Source: Lentinus brumalis (Eukaryota > Basidiomycota > Agaricomycetes > Polyporales > Polyporaceae). From it: a stretch of 64,000 bases of DNA. Below the pieces are notes generated by a model. The model was not told the origin of the DNA, did no database searches, and saw only the letters and a list, made by a program, of their open reading frames with translations. The stretch spans positions 62,001 through 126,000 of the forward strand of contig MARA01000042.1 of the NCBI GenBank assembly GCA_001792895.1, read 5' to 3'. Position 1 is the stretch's first letter. Each line of letters begins with the position of its first letter. This document shows positions 44,759-56,063 of the stretch, one piece after another. The translations under genes were made by a program, and so were the position numbers.

Positions 44759-45618
44759 CAAATAGGCTTGATCGGGCCTGGCACGCGAGATCACAGATCG
44801 AGATTACCTCCGCAGATATGGCCACGCTCCCTCTTGCTCTCATCCACGACGTTGTATCTTCACTTTCTCGTCTTCCTTGCTCGACTCAGAAGATCACCGA
44901 CCGCATGCGTGGATTCGGGGTCTGTTACGACACAGCGTTCACTGACGAGGCGAGCTTTCTCATGCTTGTCACTTGGATGAGGCCGTGGAGCTGGGCACGA
45001 CGCGATGCTGAGAAGAAACCTGACGACCCGACTCGACGTGATCTCTTGATTGTCTGACAGAAGACACGACGAGAAGTCCGAGCTGCGAGTCCGAGCCTGC
45101 GTAGCAGTATAAAGACGCGACCTGCGTACATGGGGCCCCGGATGCCCAGGCACCTCGACGGTCACGGTGGCAAAGCTGATCCACATCTGGAGGTATGTCC
45201 ATCACGTCGTGCTAGCTGCATCTGTCTCTTCCCGCTGGCGTCGTTTGGCCTCGCGTTCCAACAGGCCTTCTTCAGCCAATACACGCTCGAGTTTCAGGCC
45301 GACATCAGCCCCGCCTTGTTGCGATCAGTCCCTCGGGATGCGCCCCGGCCTCAGCTTGTACCCCCGTTGTGGGGCGCGCACCCTTTTGCCTCAGTGGCTT
45401 GCCACTGCCCGCCACCATCCTCTTCCTTTCAATTCTCTGCTCCGCTTATATACCCCTCTCTCCAAGGCCCGGTCAGCCTGGGAGTACGACCCTTTCTCTT
45501 TCGCCCGTCATCCTCCTTCTGCTGCTCAGCGATTGACGTGACCATTTCACTGCCTATTCTACCCGGCGACAGGTCGTCTTAATTCCCCTCACGCTCGTTC
45601 AAGATACCCCGCACGACA

Positions 45619-47399
45619 ATGTCTCTCATCCCCAACTCTACTGTCTTTCACGAGCTCTCCGCAACGAGGTACATGAGCGGTATGTGGACAGAGGTTTCAC
45701 TCGTAAGCCGAGGGACGCGTCGCTGACCGGGTCATTGCGAAGCTATCGGCCTCATGGTCCTCCTGTACGACCATATTTTGACGTTCGCGGATGAAGTCAA
45801 GCTCATATGGACTGCCCCCGCTACCTACGCGAAGTACATCTTTCTGCTGAACCGGTATACCGTCCTGGGCACGCTCCTTGCCGTGGCGTATGGTACGTCC
45901 CTCAGCTTTGAATCCCCTAGTCATTGAAACGACCGCATATATGCGCACAGAAACCTGCGGTTTCGTGAATACTACGTTTACAGACACAGTACGTCTCCCC
46001 CTTGCATACATATGCATCATGATTGTCCGGGGCTAACATGATCCCTCCGCCGCAGGGGTAAGCGCTTCGTGTATCTGGCGTTGGAGGTCGCTAAGCATAT
46101 ACTAGATGCAAGCACTTCATTTTCACCTGTTCGATGTTCGCCATCATCTCGGTCGGAATCGCGAACCTCCTCATCCTCCAGCGAGTAGTGATTCTCTGGG
46201 AGCACCGCCCGGTACGTACTCTTCGCGCATACAGTCACTGTCGTCACTCGTGCGGCCACACCGCACCTGCTCCCCCATCACGGATTAGCGCGCTTTCGCT
46301 GACACTCGTTGGCAGATCGTCCTCAAAATCATGACAGTGGGCTTCCTCGTTAGCTTCATCGCCCAGGTCGCCACGATGATTGTCACGCTCATGAACCTGC
46401 TGCGTGAGTTCGCCTTGCGCCTCTCGCATCTCACGCACGTCCGGCTGACCACGCATATACTTACGCGCCGCAGCCTTCATCTCATGGTCTGGTGTCGTGG
46501 GCATGTGCGTCGCCACCAAGTCTTCGCCGCTGCTGGTCGCAGTATGGGCTTCTCCGGTGCGCGTGTCTCCAAGCTCTCGCGCTTTGACCACGCATATACG
46601 TGTACAACAGATGCTCTTCGAGGTGTTCGTCCTCGGCTCGACGGCACTGAACGCGTTGGACCGGCCGCGGACGATCGAGCTGCCCATCATCAAGGCGCTG
46701 CACTTGGACGGGCTCGGGTTCTTCCTCGTACGTCTTTATCGCATGTCAAACTATGACGCGGAGGGCTGACTATATGCGCCTGATAGAGCATCACCTTGTT
46801 CCGCGTTCTGAACCTCACCTTCGCAGCCCTCTCCCGCCCGTCGCTCACCTTCCTTGCTGTCTTGTGCGTGCCCTTGCCTCGTCCTCTTCTCTGTGCCTCC
46901 CGCCCTGACGCGTTGCTCCGCAGCTTCATCTGGGCGATGACGACCACCGTTCTCGGCCGTCTCCTCATCCACCTCCGCCGCACCGAATGCCGCCCCCACC
47001 TCTCCCGCTCTTCCTCCTCCCGCACCCCATCCTCGCCAGACGATGACTACCTCTCCGAAGACGACGATGACATGGACGAGTACTCCCTCCGCCGTCGTAG
47101 TCGCGTGATCTCGCCATTCGGCCTCGTCCCGCTGAACAGGAAGACCTCCTCCGGGAGCGCACACAGCGGCGGCTACTGGGACGGCGACGCGGACGCAGAC
47201 GCGGCGGCAGGTCACACACGCGCATTGTCGGCGGACAACCCGCTCGAGATCACGCAGATCCCGCTGGCGTACCCGTACCACTACCGCAAGAGGGCGCATG
47301 ACCCGCGTGAGTGTTGTGCTGCGTGCACATCTCCATGTCGCGAGATTTCACCCAAAGGCTGACATGGTCGTTGCTGCAGATGTACGACCATGGGATTAG
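45619..47399 (+). CDS. DUF6533-type multi-pass membrane protein, array copy 1
   Basis: Uncharacterised fungal membrane protein. After MSLIPNSTVFHELSATRYMS the second exon gives the DUF6533 signature (GLMVLLYDHILTFADEVKLI, then W...YIFLLNRYTVLG). Later hydrophobic segments include FAIISVGIANLLILQRVVIL, IMTVGFLVSFIAQVATMIV and VGMCVATKSSPLLVAVW, then LFEVFVLGSTALNALDRPR and FIWAMTTTVLGRLLIHLRR: about seven helices in all, followed by an acidic/Ser-rich cytosolic tail ending HVRPWD. About 380 residues in ten exons. The intron 1 acceptor is AAG here (TAG in copies 2 and 3). Keeping frame between TFTDT and CKHFIF requires a 2-nt exon at 46056-46057. No internal stop was seen. Confidence 0.8.
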
Positions 47400-50300
47400 A
47401 CTGGACTGTTGTGTGCCCTTGAGGGATGTACGTGTTTCGATAGACCTCCGATGTACCTGCTTTTGTACATTATCAGGCCGATGCTCATTCCCCGCGCTAC
47501 ATACGTGCCTGATTTGCGACTGCATACTCGGGTGCGCGGGTGCTCGCAGGAAGCCCGAACGAGCACGCGAGGCTGCCCTCCACGGCAGGAATCTTTGCCT
47601 TACGTTGTTTCTGGGTGTTTCCTGGGTTCTTGGGGGTAGGAAGTGCTCTCAGGTGTGTATACTGAATCGCGTTCCTTTCGCCCGCAGAGTGCACTGGCAG
47701 CCTCTCTCGGACACTGTCCCGACCGACGTCTTGGAGACTAGGGTGCGTCTCAACGACTGTGTTTGTCTACTGTTGTTCTCGTACTAGTCATACTCACAGT
47801 GCTGTACAGGCTACGACGAGTGGAGGAGGCCGGGGGACACGGTGAGGGTGCCCGGAGACAGGACGTGCGGAGGGCATGGGCGGCACCCTCGCTGGCTGGA
47901 AAGCGAGGAATGCACCCGGCGCAATGCATCCGGGTGCTTCGCTGCTTGGCGCGATCCTAACCACGCGATCCGAGCCGGAACGGGCTACTAACACGCCCGT
48001 GTACGCAACGAACTCAGACGAATCTCTCCGGCCTGTTGAGCTGCGCCATACGGAATGCGGTTCATTGAAGACGGAATACAGTAAGCTATGTAAATGCAGC
48101 GCACGGCGCATCGCTACTGACAGTACTCCGAAGCTGCCTGCACAGCATTACTGCTCTCTGCTCGACCACAACTCCTCCTCCCAGCAATACATTGGAGAGA
48201 TTGCGAACGGGGTGGACACAGACTACATACGGGATCACAACGCTATTCGAGGTACAGAATATACTCTTTGCCAGCGGAAAAGCCTGCCCGCCGCTTGCAC
48301 TCTGCGTCGTGACTCGTCAGAGTCCGCCGCCGCCGCTCGCCCTCCTGGTCAGAAAGAAAGACAAGCGTCGACGATGAGCCGGGGCTCCGATTGAGGGCCG
48401 AAATACGGAGGGGCCGCCGTCAAGACATAATACTCAGCTCCGACCGAATTAGAGACATGGAGACGTGTCTGTCCGCAAGGACATTACGCGGTCTGCATCC
48501 AGCTGCATATGTCGTACTTCGACTGGGTCGCGTCGGAGGAACTGCCAACCTCACTGTTCTCCAACAGTGACGCTCCCGGTGACGATCCCGACGTTGCTCC
48601 CGGACGACCTCCGCACGACAGGCTCTGACCGCCCACCGCGACCAGCTTGGCGAGAGTCCAAGTCGAGACACATCCCGACAGCGCTGCCTGCCGGAAGACT
48701 AGCTGGACGGCTCGACATTGACTCAGGGCTCACCTAGCGCATCCTACACGATATCCAGCACATTCCGCACCTTCTTGAGCTTGTTCTCCGCGCTTTGCGC
48801 AAGGCAGATGCTGCTGTCCAGTCGACCGGGAGGCGAAGGCATCATCGTGAGTAAAAGGGTTGGGAGCAAGGAAGGCGACGTGGTACGGTGGGTGGGCCAA
48901 GGACAAACCCCTCACGGGTCACCATCCCCGGGCCGCAACATTCCAGAGATTAGTACTCGGTACGTCGCCTGCGTTCACAGCGACGAGTCTCACGGAGACC
49001 CTGGACAGATCTCGCTTGTCAGATATCGAGTCTGCGACTCTTCGGCTCAGCTGGGCGGCGTCCAAGACGACTTCCCGCCTTGCGCACTGCCGACACTCCG
49101 CCCCGTCCCGAATCCTTGCAGGCAAGACAACATTTATGAGGCCTTACAGACGTAGACTGACACGGGAAGAGCAGCGACGTTTGTGGAATGATAGCGCATG
49201 GATCATCAAGGTCGGGGTCCTCACTCATTTCTGGAGTCGACCGGTATGGCTGAGATTGGGCTCTTACTTTGCCATAACTCATGCAGGCGCCGCTCTCTCC
49301 CGGCGGACACGCCACACCATCATGACATGTCTCAGAACTACCCATGACTACATCGCATGGTGTCTTGCCATCGCTCCTTGCAAGTATTCCGTTCTGCTCG
49401 TCTCGTGGGATGAAGTAGAGCTAACATGTGCCCCTCACATTGTGCTCAATACTCGCTCACCGCTCACTAGACTATCTCCTCACTAGACTATCTCCTCTAG
49501 TAAGCAGGTTGATCATGACGACCGCTCGGGCGACCAATATGGTTGTGACAGCTTGTTCGCATCCGAGTTTGCATGCAGGTATGCTTCGGATCTCTCCTCT
49601 CGGCAGGCACCCTGACTTGTTATGCACGCCGAACGGCAAAGAGCCGGAATCTCGCGCCTCGATGGGACGCGTAACCTAGCCACCAAAGTAACTGCAATGA
49701 ACGGATCAACGCTGCGTCGCAGGCCACGCACAAACGACCCTCCGAGCCTTTGAGGTACACAAGGCGGAGCAGTGGCTACAGTGCCGTGCCAGTCAGTACC
49801 CACTCTTGGGTTCAGCGTGCAACTGACAAGAAATAAATCATACACTGGCAGGTTCCCGGTCGCTTGCACGGCCGCAACTGCAATCGGACGTCAACACGCG
49901 GAGAGGCGTCGGCATGATCCTGACGTCAACGTGGCAGGCGTATTGGCCTGTCACGATTCCTAACAGGGTGTGTATGTCTCTGGCATGAACGTCGCTGTGA
50001 CTCGGGATTGACTCCGCAGTGTACCGTCCCCATGCCAGACTAATGCTGGCTACAGACTCAGACTGCCAGCTCGAACGTCGACGACGGTCAGTTGCTGCGC
50101 TCCGTGGCTTTCAGGCTACCTGAGCTACGTAGACTGATGCTTGCTCAGCACCTACGGACGCGATTCACGAACATGCATGCTCGCTGTCGCCAATTATCCC
50201 CCCAATTCCGCCGCACAGGGAAGACTGCTGAAGGCGTGTACAGCAAGTAGACAGACTTGTCGGCGGCGTTCCAGCGCTGCTAATGAACATGAGAACACCG

Positions 50301-51504
50301 CAGGACCATGTAGAATTCAGCATGCCTCTCAGGGCGGCCTATTCCAAGTGAGTATCCTGAATGTGGACAGTGGTGTGCTCGATAGTGTTCCCAACGGTGA
50401 CGTCGGCTAGCAGATCTCATTTCTATCGGTCGCTCCGAAATGACAGCTGATGCTCAAGTTCTCAACAGGACTGTCTGACCGTGACCTCCGCCGCTTTGAC
50501 TTTCTTGGAGGACACAACTGCAGTGCGTACATGGACTTATGACCTCTACCACTCACGACTCAGTCATGCTTCACAAATACTCAGCGATTCCGCGCCGGGA
50601 TCCGCATTTCGGGCGAGACGGCACGGTTCTAATCCGTGAATTCGCCGTGCCGGTTGCATGCCTGCGTCCGAGCCTGTTCCTGTCAGGACTCGGCTCTGAA
50701 TGTTCTGGTAAGCTCCCGGCCGAGTCACTGCTCCGTCGTGTACGGAAACGACTAACGACCTGAGGACGACTCGAAGACTTGAGCGCACCGCGCAGGGCCG
50801 CATGGCAATGTTCCACGCTGAGCGACCGGTCAATTCCTCATACCTACACGGCAGTTGCGCCAGTGTATAGCATTCCTTACTCTCATGAATACCAGTCGAC
50901 TCCTCTACGGGCCTGTATTTCCTGCATGCGTGCGAACAGGCTGTCAGGAAGACAGGCAATTGCAGGCTTCCGCCCATGCCTTCGCGTTCTCGAACACGTA
51001 ACATGCAACTTCTGTTCGTCTCCGAACTAGGCTGCGGCCGGCATGCTGTCCTGCACCTGGATTCGCGCAAGCTGCGGCTGAGCGACCATCATGACAGATA
51101 CATAAATGGTGAGCGCCGAATGGAAGTGGCGGGAGTTTCTGACGCGAGATTGGCTCCCAGGTACGCAGCTGAATTGTCCTCGACATATCGAGGTCTGGGT
51201 ATCGAGCGTGAACTCCCGACCTCAGGTTGCAACAGTCTATGTACTCGTACACTGGACTCGCTCTCACCAGAATGCTATCAGAAGAGGGCCCTTGCCAAAC
51301 GAGCACGACGGCGCACACAGCACAAATTTGTCGCGACACACGGCACTCGAGAAGACGGACAGGAAGACCAAAGAATGAAATTGAACTACCTTAGTACAAA
51401 CGCGAGCACAGAACGCCGCCGGCGAGCCCTGAGCACGATCTTCGCCTCCTCTACTGACGGACCGTCAAATCCGGATGGTTAAGTCGGTGCGTGCTCCGGA
51501 GTCT
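47400..51504. other. Array spacer of unit 1, no supported gene
   Basis: About 4.1 kb that matches 56064-60055 with frequent substitutions and indels. The largest length difference I see is roughly 190 bp near 50110-50330, absent from unit 2. Open frames exist but substitutions between units do not favour synonymous positions. A 16-bp tandem duplication (CACTAGACTATCTCCT) occurs at 49466-49497; unit 2 has one copy. Confidence 0.6.
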
Positions 51505-51599
51505 GGGTCGGGACCCGACCTACGTGACTGCTGCCTGCGAGTAAGTATGGAGGCTCCTGCTTGTGGGCACGGCGAGAAAGCGTCCGCTCGTCCGCTCAG

Positions 51600-52045
51600 C
51601 GCTGTGACTCCGCCGCTGTCCGCAATCGCCTGCATGCAGGCAGGCGGGTAGCATCGCTGCATCAGCTTGTCCGCCGTGACTGGGTGACTCCCAGCAGCAT
51701 GCAGCACGCACCGAGCACCGAGCACCGAGCACACTGGCGACCGCTCACGCATCGGGCAGGGAGCATGCCTCCATGCCGGGCCTTCACTGTGAGTCGTGAC
51801 TCTGGTGTTCGGCGTCCGGCGTCCGCACTCCCAGCACCGAGCACCGAGCACCGAGCTCGCCAATCACGCATCGGGCAGGGAGCCTACCTCCGTGCCTCCG
51901 CTGTGATTTTGCCGTCCGCAATCAGCAGGCGGGCGGCAGCATCAGCTCGTCCGCCGTGACTGCCAGCACCGGGCACCGGGCACCGAGCACCGAGCACGCA
52001 TCCGGCAGGGAGCATGCCTCCCGCTGTGACTCTGGTGTCTCGCCG
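51600..52045 (+). repeat. GC-rich minisatellite with CACCGAG heptamers
   Basis: Roughly 130-bp units repeat about three times, each with a short CACCGAG run (51708-51730, 51835-51860, 51965-51998), then a GCATCGGGCAGGGAGC-type block and a GTGACTCTGGTGT-type block. An identical array is present 8551 bp downstream. Confidence 0.75.
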
Positions 52046-53018
52046 CAGGCATCCGAGTATGGGACGCGCGGCGGACGAAGCGGCGAGGCTCTATGTATAA
52101 CAAGAGCGCGGAGCGCTCTCTCTGGACGCGTCACGACCCACCTCTTCCACCCACCTGGACCTTTCCCTGCCTCGCCTGCCCTGCCACAACGTCCTCCTGT
52201 CTCCCGGGCTCGCGGCTCACGTCGTGCGAGCCGCCCTGCCGTCATCGAGGTGCGCACCGTGACTGTCTGACGCGACGCACGAGAGGTACTCACTCACCTG
52301 CGCGTTGCAGACGGCAAGCAGCCGGATGGCTGGGCACGACGACGGCGAGGTGAGTGCGTCGCTTCGCATCCGTGCCTACCTGCTCTCACGATGACCGCGG
52401 TCCACGGCAGGTCTTGACCGTAGCTCAAACGTGGGCGGCGACCCTCGGGCACGTTGCTGTTCGGTGAGTCTATCGCGCCGGGTCGTTACTGGCCTGCTCC
52501 TTATGCTGTCTGTTCCCGAGGACGCGCCGCACGTCGTCGCGTTCGTGGACGGCAGTTGAGCCTCTGCTCGCCCATCGGACTCGAGGCGTTGTGAGCGAGC
52601 GGACCGCGCGTGCGAGACCGACACGGTTCACTCGAGCATCGGTGCGTCTGCTGTCCGTGCTTCGGTCGCGAAGAGTGCCACTTACATCTTCTGCAGTCTC
52701 GCAGGCGGGGTTCGACGTTGATGGAGCCCGGCGAGACGCTCCGTCGAGGTGAGCTTGCCGTGATCTTCGGCACGGTTGCGGTACTTACCATTCATTGCTC
52801 CAGGCCACGCCGCTTCCGTGTCTGTCTGGTGTCTCCTGCGTGAGATGCGACTGATTCCGCTGGTGTCGACTCTCGTGTGCGGTGCATATCAGCTCGTCGG
52901 CGGAGCCAGGTTTGCTTGACGAGTATCACGACACGGTACGAGGGACGAAGGCGGGAGAAGGCGGGGTAGCTGGGAGAGGCGGAGAAGTGTTGATGGGCCT
53001 AGAGTCTATACGTACTGT

Positions 53019-53569
53019 ATGCCGTTCACGATGCCGTAGCCAATGTGGCCGCGCTGAGCGTTCGAGATGCGGGAGGGCGGCTGCCGGGGTGAGTTGTCGA
53101 AGAAGGCCGTGAGACGGCACGGGGAGAAGCGGCGGGGACGCGATAGGATAACCTCGGGCGCACTAATGAGCTCGTCCAGCCGCGCCGTCGCGGTCGCTGC
53201 ACGCGGACGGGGACATATGGGCAATGATGCGGGGAAGGGAAGGACGCGAGAGCGCGTAGAAGAGGAACAGACATGCAGTTAGATAGCTTACCTTCATAGT
53301 CGTCCAGCGTAAGCCCAGTACAACCGACTTCACAACCCTCCCGAGCCCAGCCAAGTCGAGAGCTGGTGTTGGCCGTGTGCTGGATAGAGCCGCGTCACCG
53401 TTGAGTTGTCTTGATGCGCAGCGCGTCGTAGCAGAGGTGATCGGAGAAGCAGGAGGCAAGAGGACAGAGGACGCGTCAAGCAGAGCGTGGACGCGCGACG
53501 AACGCGACTGCTCGAGTCCCCAGAGAGTCGAGTTGCAGGGAGAGAGGCTCTGTGTGGTCGAGGACAAGC
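53019..53569 (-). other. Possible minus-strand exon pair, unrecognised (first copy)
   Basis: The minus-strand frame shows strong C-ending codon use in two blocks. The first runs from about 53569 to a GTAAGC donor near 53288 (ending LGLRWTTMK). The second begins after a CAG acceptor near 53205 (ARLDELISAPEVIL ... FFDNSPRQPPSRISN ... HIGYGIVNGIQ) and reaches another donor near 53023. No ATG in frame at the 5' end and no known family. It could be a gene fragment or relic. The identical copy at 61570-62120 gives no independent evidence. Confidence 0.25.
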
Positions 53570-54299
53570 CATGACGTCGCTTCGGCGCCTTGCGCGCACG
53601 ATCCTCGATCGCCGATCGAGATAGACTTTGTAGACACGCTGTCCCTCGTCCGCGACGCGAGCGTTCTTGTGCTTGTCACTGGAGCTGGGCACGACGCGAT
53701 GCTGGGAAGTAAAATGGCGACCCGACACGCGACTTGATCTCCCCCGACGTGATTCGCTGATCGAGACGTCTGCACAGCAGACATGAAGACGATTCGAAGC
53801 TGCGAGCCTGCGAGGAGAGGTATAGAGACGAGGGGTAGGACGAGCGAACTCCGGTCCCGGGCACCTCGAGTGGGTGGCGATTGACATTCCCCACGGAAGG
53901 TATGTTCATGACGTCTTGCTAGTTGCATCAGTCGCTCCCCGCCGGCGTCGCCTACTAGCAGGCTTTCTTCATCCAATCCCCGCGCGAATCTCAGGCCGAC
54001 GGGGTGGCCATCAGCCAGCATCAGCCCCGCCTTGTTGCGATCAGTCCCGCCCCGGCCTCAGTAGTTTGTGCCCTGCATTGCAGACCCCGTTGCCTCGGTG
54101 GCTTGCTCCCTACCGCCACCTTCTGCGTTATTACATATACCCATCCTAGTTCCAGGGCCCGGTCACCCTGGGAGTTCGACTTTGTCCTTTCCCCTTCCTT
54201 CTGTGCTTGAATCGCCGCTGACGCGACGATCTCTCTCTAATCTACCCGGCGACAGGTCGTCTTAATTACCCTCACGATCCTTCCAAGATACCCTGCACG

Positions 54300-56063
54300 A
54301 TGTCTCTAGTCCCAACTTCCACCGTCTTTCACGAGCTCTCCGCAACGAGGTACATGAGCGGTGAGTTCTTCAAAGTCACCTCAAGAGGACGCCTCACTGA
54401 AGATGAATATCCACATATAGCTATCGGCCTCATGGTACTCTTGTACGACCATATCCTGACGTTCGCGGATGAAGTCAAGCTCATATGGACTGCCCCCGCT
54501 ACCTACGCGAAGTACATCTTCTTGCTGAACCGATACACGGTGCTGGGCACGCTTCTCGCCGTAGCATATGGTACGTCCATCAGCTATGAGTCCCCTAGTT
54601 ATTGAAACGACCGCATATATGCGCACAGAAACGTGCGGTTTCGTGAATACCACGTTCACTGACACAGTGCGTATCCCTTCTACGTAAGTATCAGAGCTTA
54701 TACAAGCTTACATGATATTGCTCGTTGCAGGGGTAGGTACTTATCGAAGCTTACTTCGGTGGAAGGCGGCTGAACGTGCAACAGATGCAAGCACTTCATC
54801 TTCACCTGTTCGATGCTCGCCATCATCTCGGTCGGAATCGCGAACCTCCTCATCCTCCAGCAAGTAGTGATTCTCTGGGAGCACCGCCCGGTACGTTCTC
54901 TTTGCGCATACACTCATTGTCTTGCGGCCACACCGCACCTGCTCCCCAATCACGGATTAGCGCGCTTTCGCTGACATTCGTTGGCAGATCGTCCTCAAAA
55001 TCATGACAGTAGGCTTCCTTGTTAGCTTCATCGCCCAGGTCGCCACGATGATTGTCACGCTCATGAATCTGCTGCGTGAGTTCGCCTCGCGCCTCTCGCC
55101 TCTCGCCTCTCACAGACGTCCGGCTGACCACGCATATATACGCGCCGCAGCCTTCATCTCATGGTCTGGCGTCGTGGGCATGTGCGTCGCCACCAAGTCT
55201 TCGCCGCTGCTGGTCGCAGTCTGGGCTTCCCCGGTGCGTGGCCTTTCACCCGCGAGTGACGGACCGCGCTATATGCACACCAACAGATGCTCTTCGAGGT
55301 GTTCGTCCTCGGCTCGACGGCGCTGAACGCGTTGGACCGGCCGCGGACGATCGAGCTGCCCATCATCAAGGCGCTGCACTCGGACGGGCTCGGGTTCTTC
55401 CTCGTACGTCTTTATCGCATGTCAAACTATGACGCGGAGGGCTGACTATATGCGCCTGATAGAGCATCACCTTGTTCCGCGTTCTGAACCTCACCTTCGC
55501 AGCCCTCTCCCGCCCGTCGCTGACCTTCCTCGCCGTTTTGTGCGTGCCCTTGCCGCGTTTCCTTCTCGGTGCCTCTCGTCCTGACGCGTTCCTCCGCAGC
55601 TTCATCTGGGCGATGACGACCACCGTCCTCGGCCGCCTCCTCATCCACCTCCGGCGCACCGAATGCCGCCCCCACCTCTCCCGCTCTTCGTCGCCCGCCT
55701 CCCCATTCTCACCATACGACGACGACGACGGCGACATGGACGAGTACGACTTCCGGCGCCGCAGCCGTGTGATCTCGCCGTTCGGCCTCGTCCCGCTGAA
55801 CAGGAAGACCTCCTCCGGGAGCGCACACAGCGGCGGCTACTGGGACGGCGACGCGGACGCAGACGCAGGGGCGGGTCACGCGCGTGCATTGTCGGCGGAC
55901 AACCCGCTCGAGATCACGCAGATCCCGCTCGCGTACCCGTACCACTACCGAAAGAGGGCGCATGACCCGCGTGAGTGTTGTGCTGCGTGCACATCTCCAT
56001 GTCGCGAAATTTCACCCAAAGGCTGACATGGTCGTTGTTGCAGATGTACGACCATGGGATTGA
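54300..56063 (+). CDS. DUF6533-type multi-pass membrane protein, array copy 2
   Basis: Paralogue of the 45619 gene with the same exon plan and the same family signature (GLMVLLYDHILTFADEVKLI). It starts MSLVPTSTVFHELSATRYMS and ends HVRPWD at 56063. The N-terminal exons lie in the 3.2-kb tract shared with copy 3. The tail differs from copy 1 mainly in its acidic stretch (YDDDDGDMDEYDF against LSEDDDDMDEYSL). The 2-nt exon is at 54731-54732. The short exons give typical GTNNGT donors. No disabling change seen, so both complete copies may be expressed. Function of the family is unknown; membrane location is inferred from hydrophobic segments. Confidence 0.8.

Larger units (their letters stand above)
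51505..54718. repeat. Near-identical 3.2-kb tract, first copy
   Basis: Matches 60056-63270 at a constant offset of 8551 bp, becoming 8552 after a one-base G-run difference near 53832. I found no other mismatch by eye. It spans the GC-rich segment, the promoter and the first three exons of array gene copy 2. Substitutions resume at once on both sides. Confidence 0.85.

Noticed and set aside
44759..44949. Possible gene start (MATLPLALIHDVVSS) right after the retroelement
   Set aside because: The frame is short and runs into sequence homologous to the upstream region of the other array genes, where no equivalent frame is kept.
47876..48394. 172-codon plus-strand frame conserved in the unit 2 spacer (56543-57082)
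   Set aside because: The indels within the shared part happen to keep frame, but most base differences between the copies change the amino acid (I/V, V/M, Q/H, L/P, D/N), which is not what a constrained protein shows.
51465..53282. Many open frames identical between 51.5-53.3 kb and 60.0-61.8 kb
   Set aside because: Identity follows from the homogenised DNA tract, so conservation of these frames is not evidence of coding; most lack coding bias.
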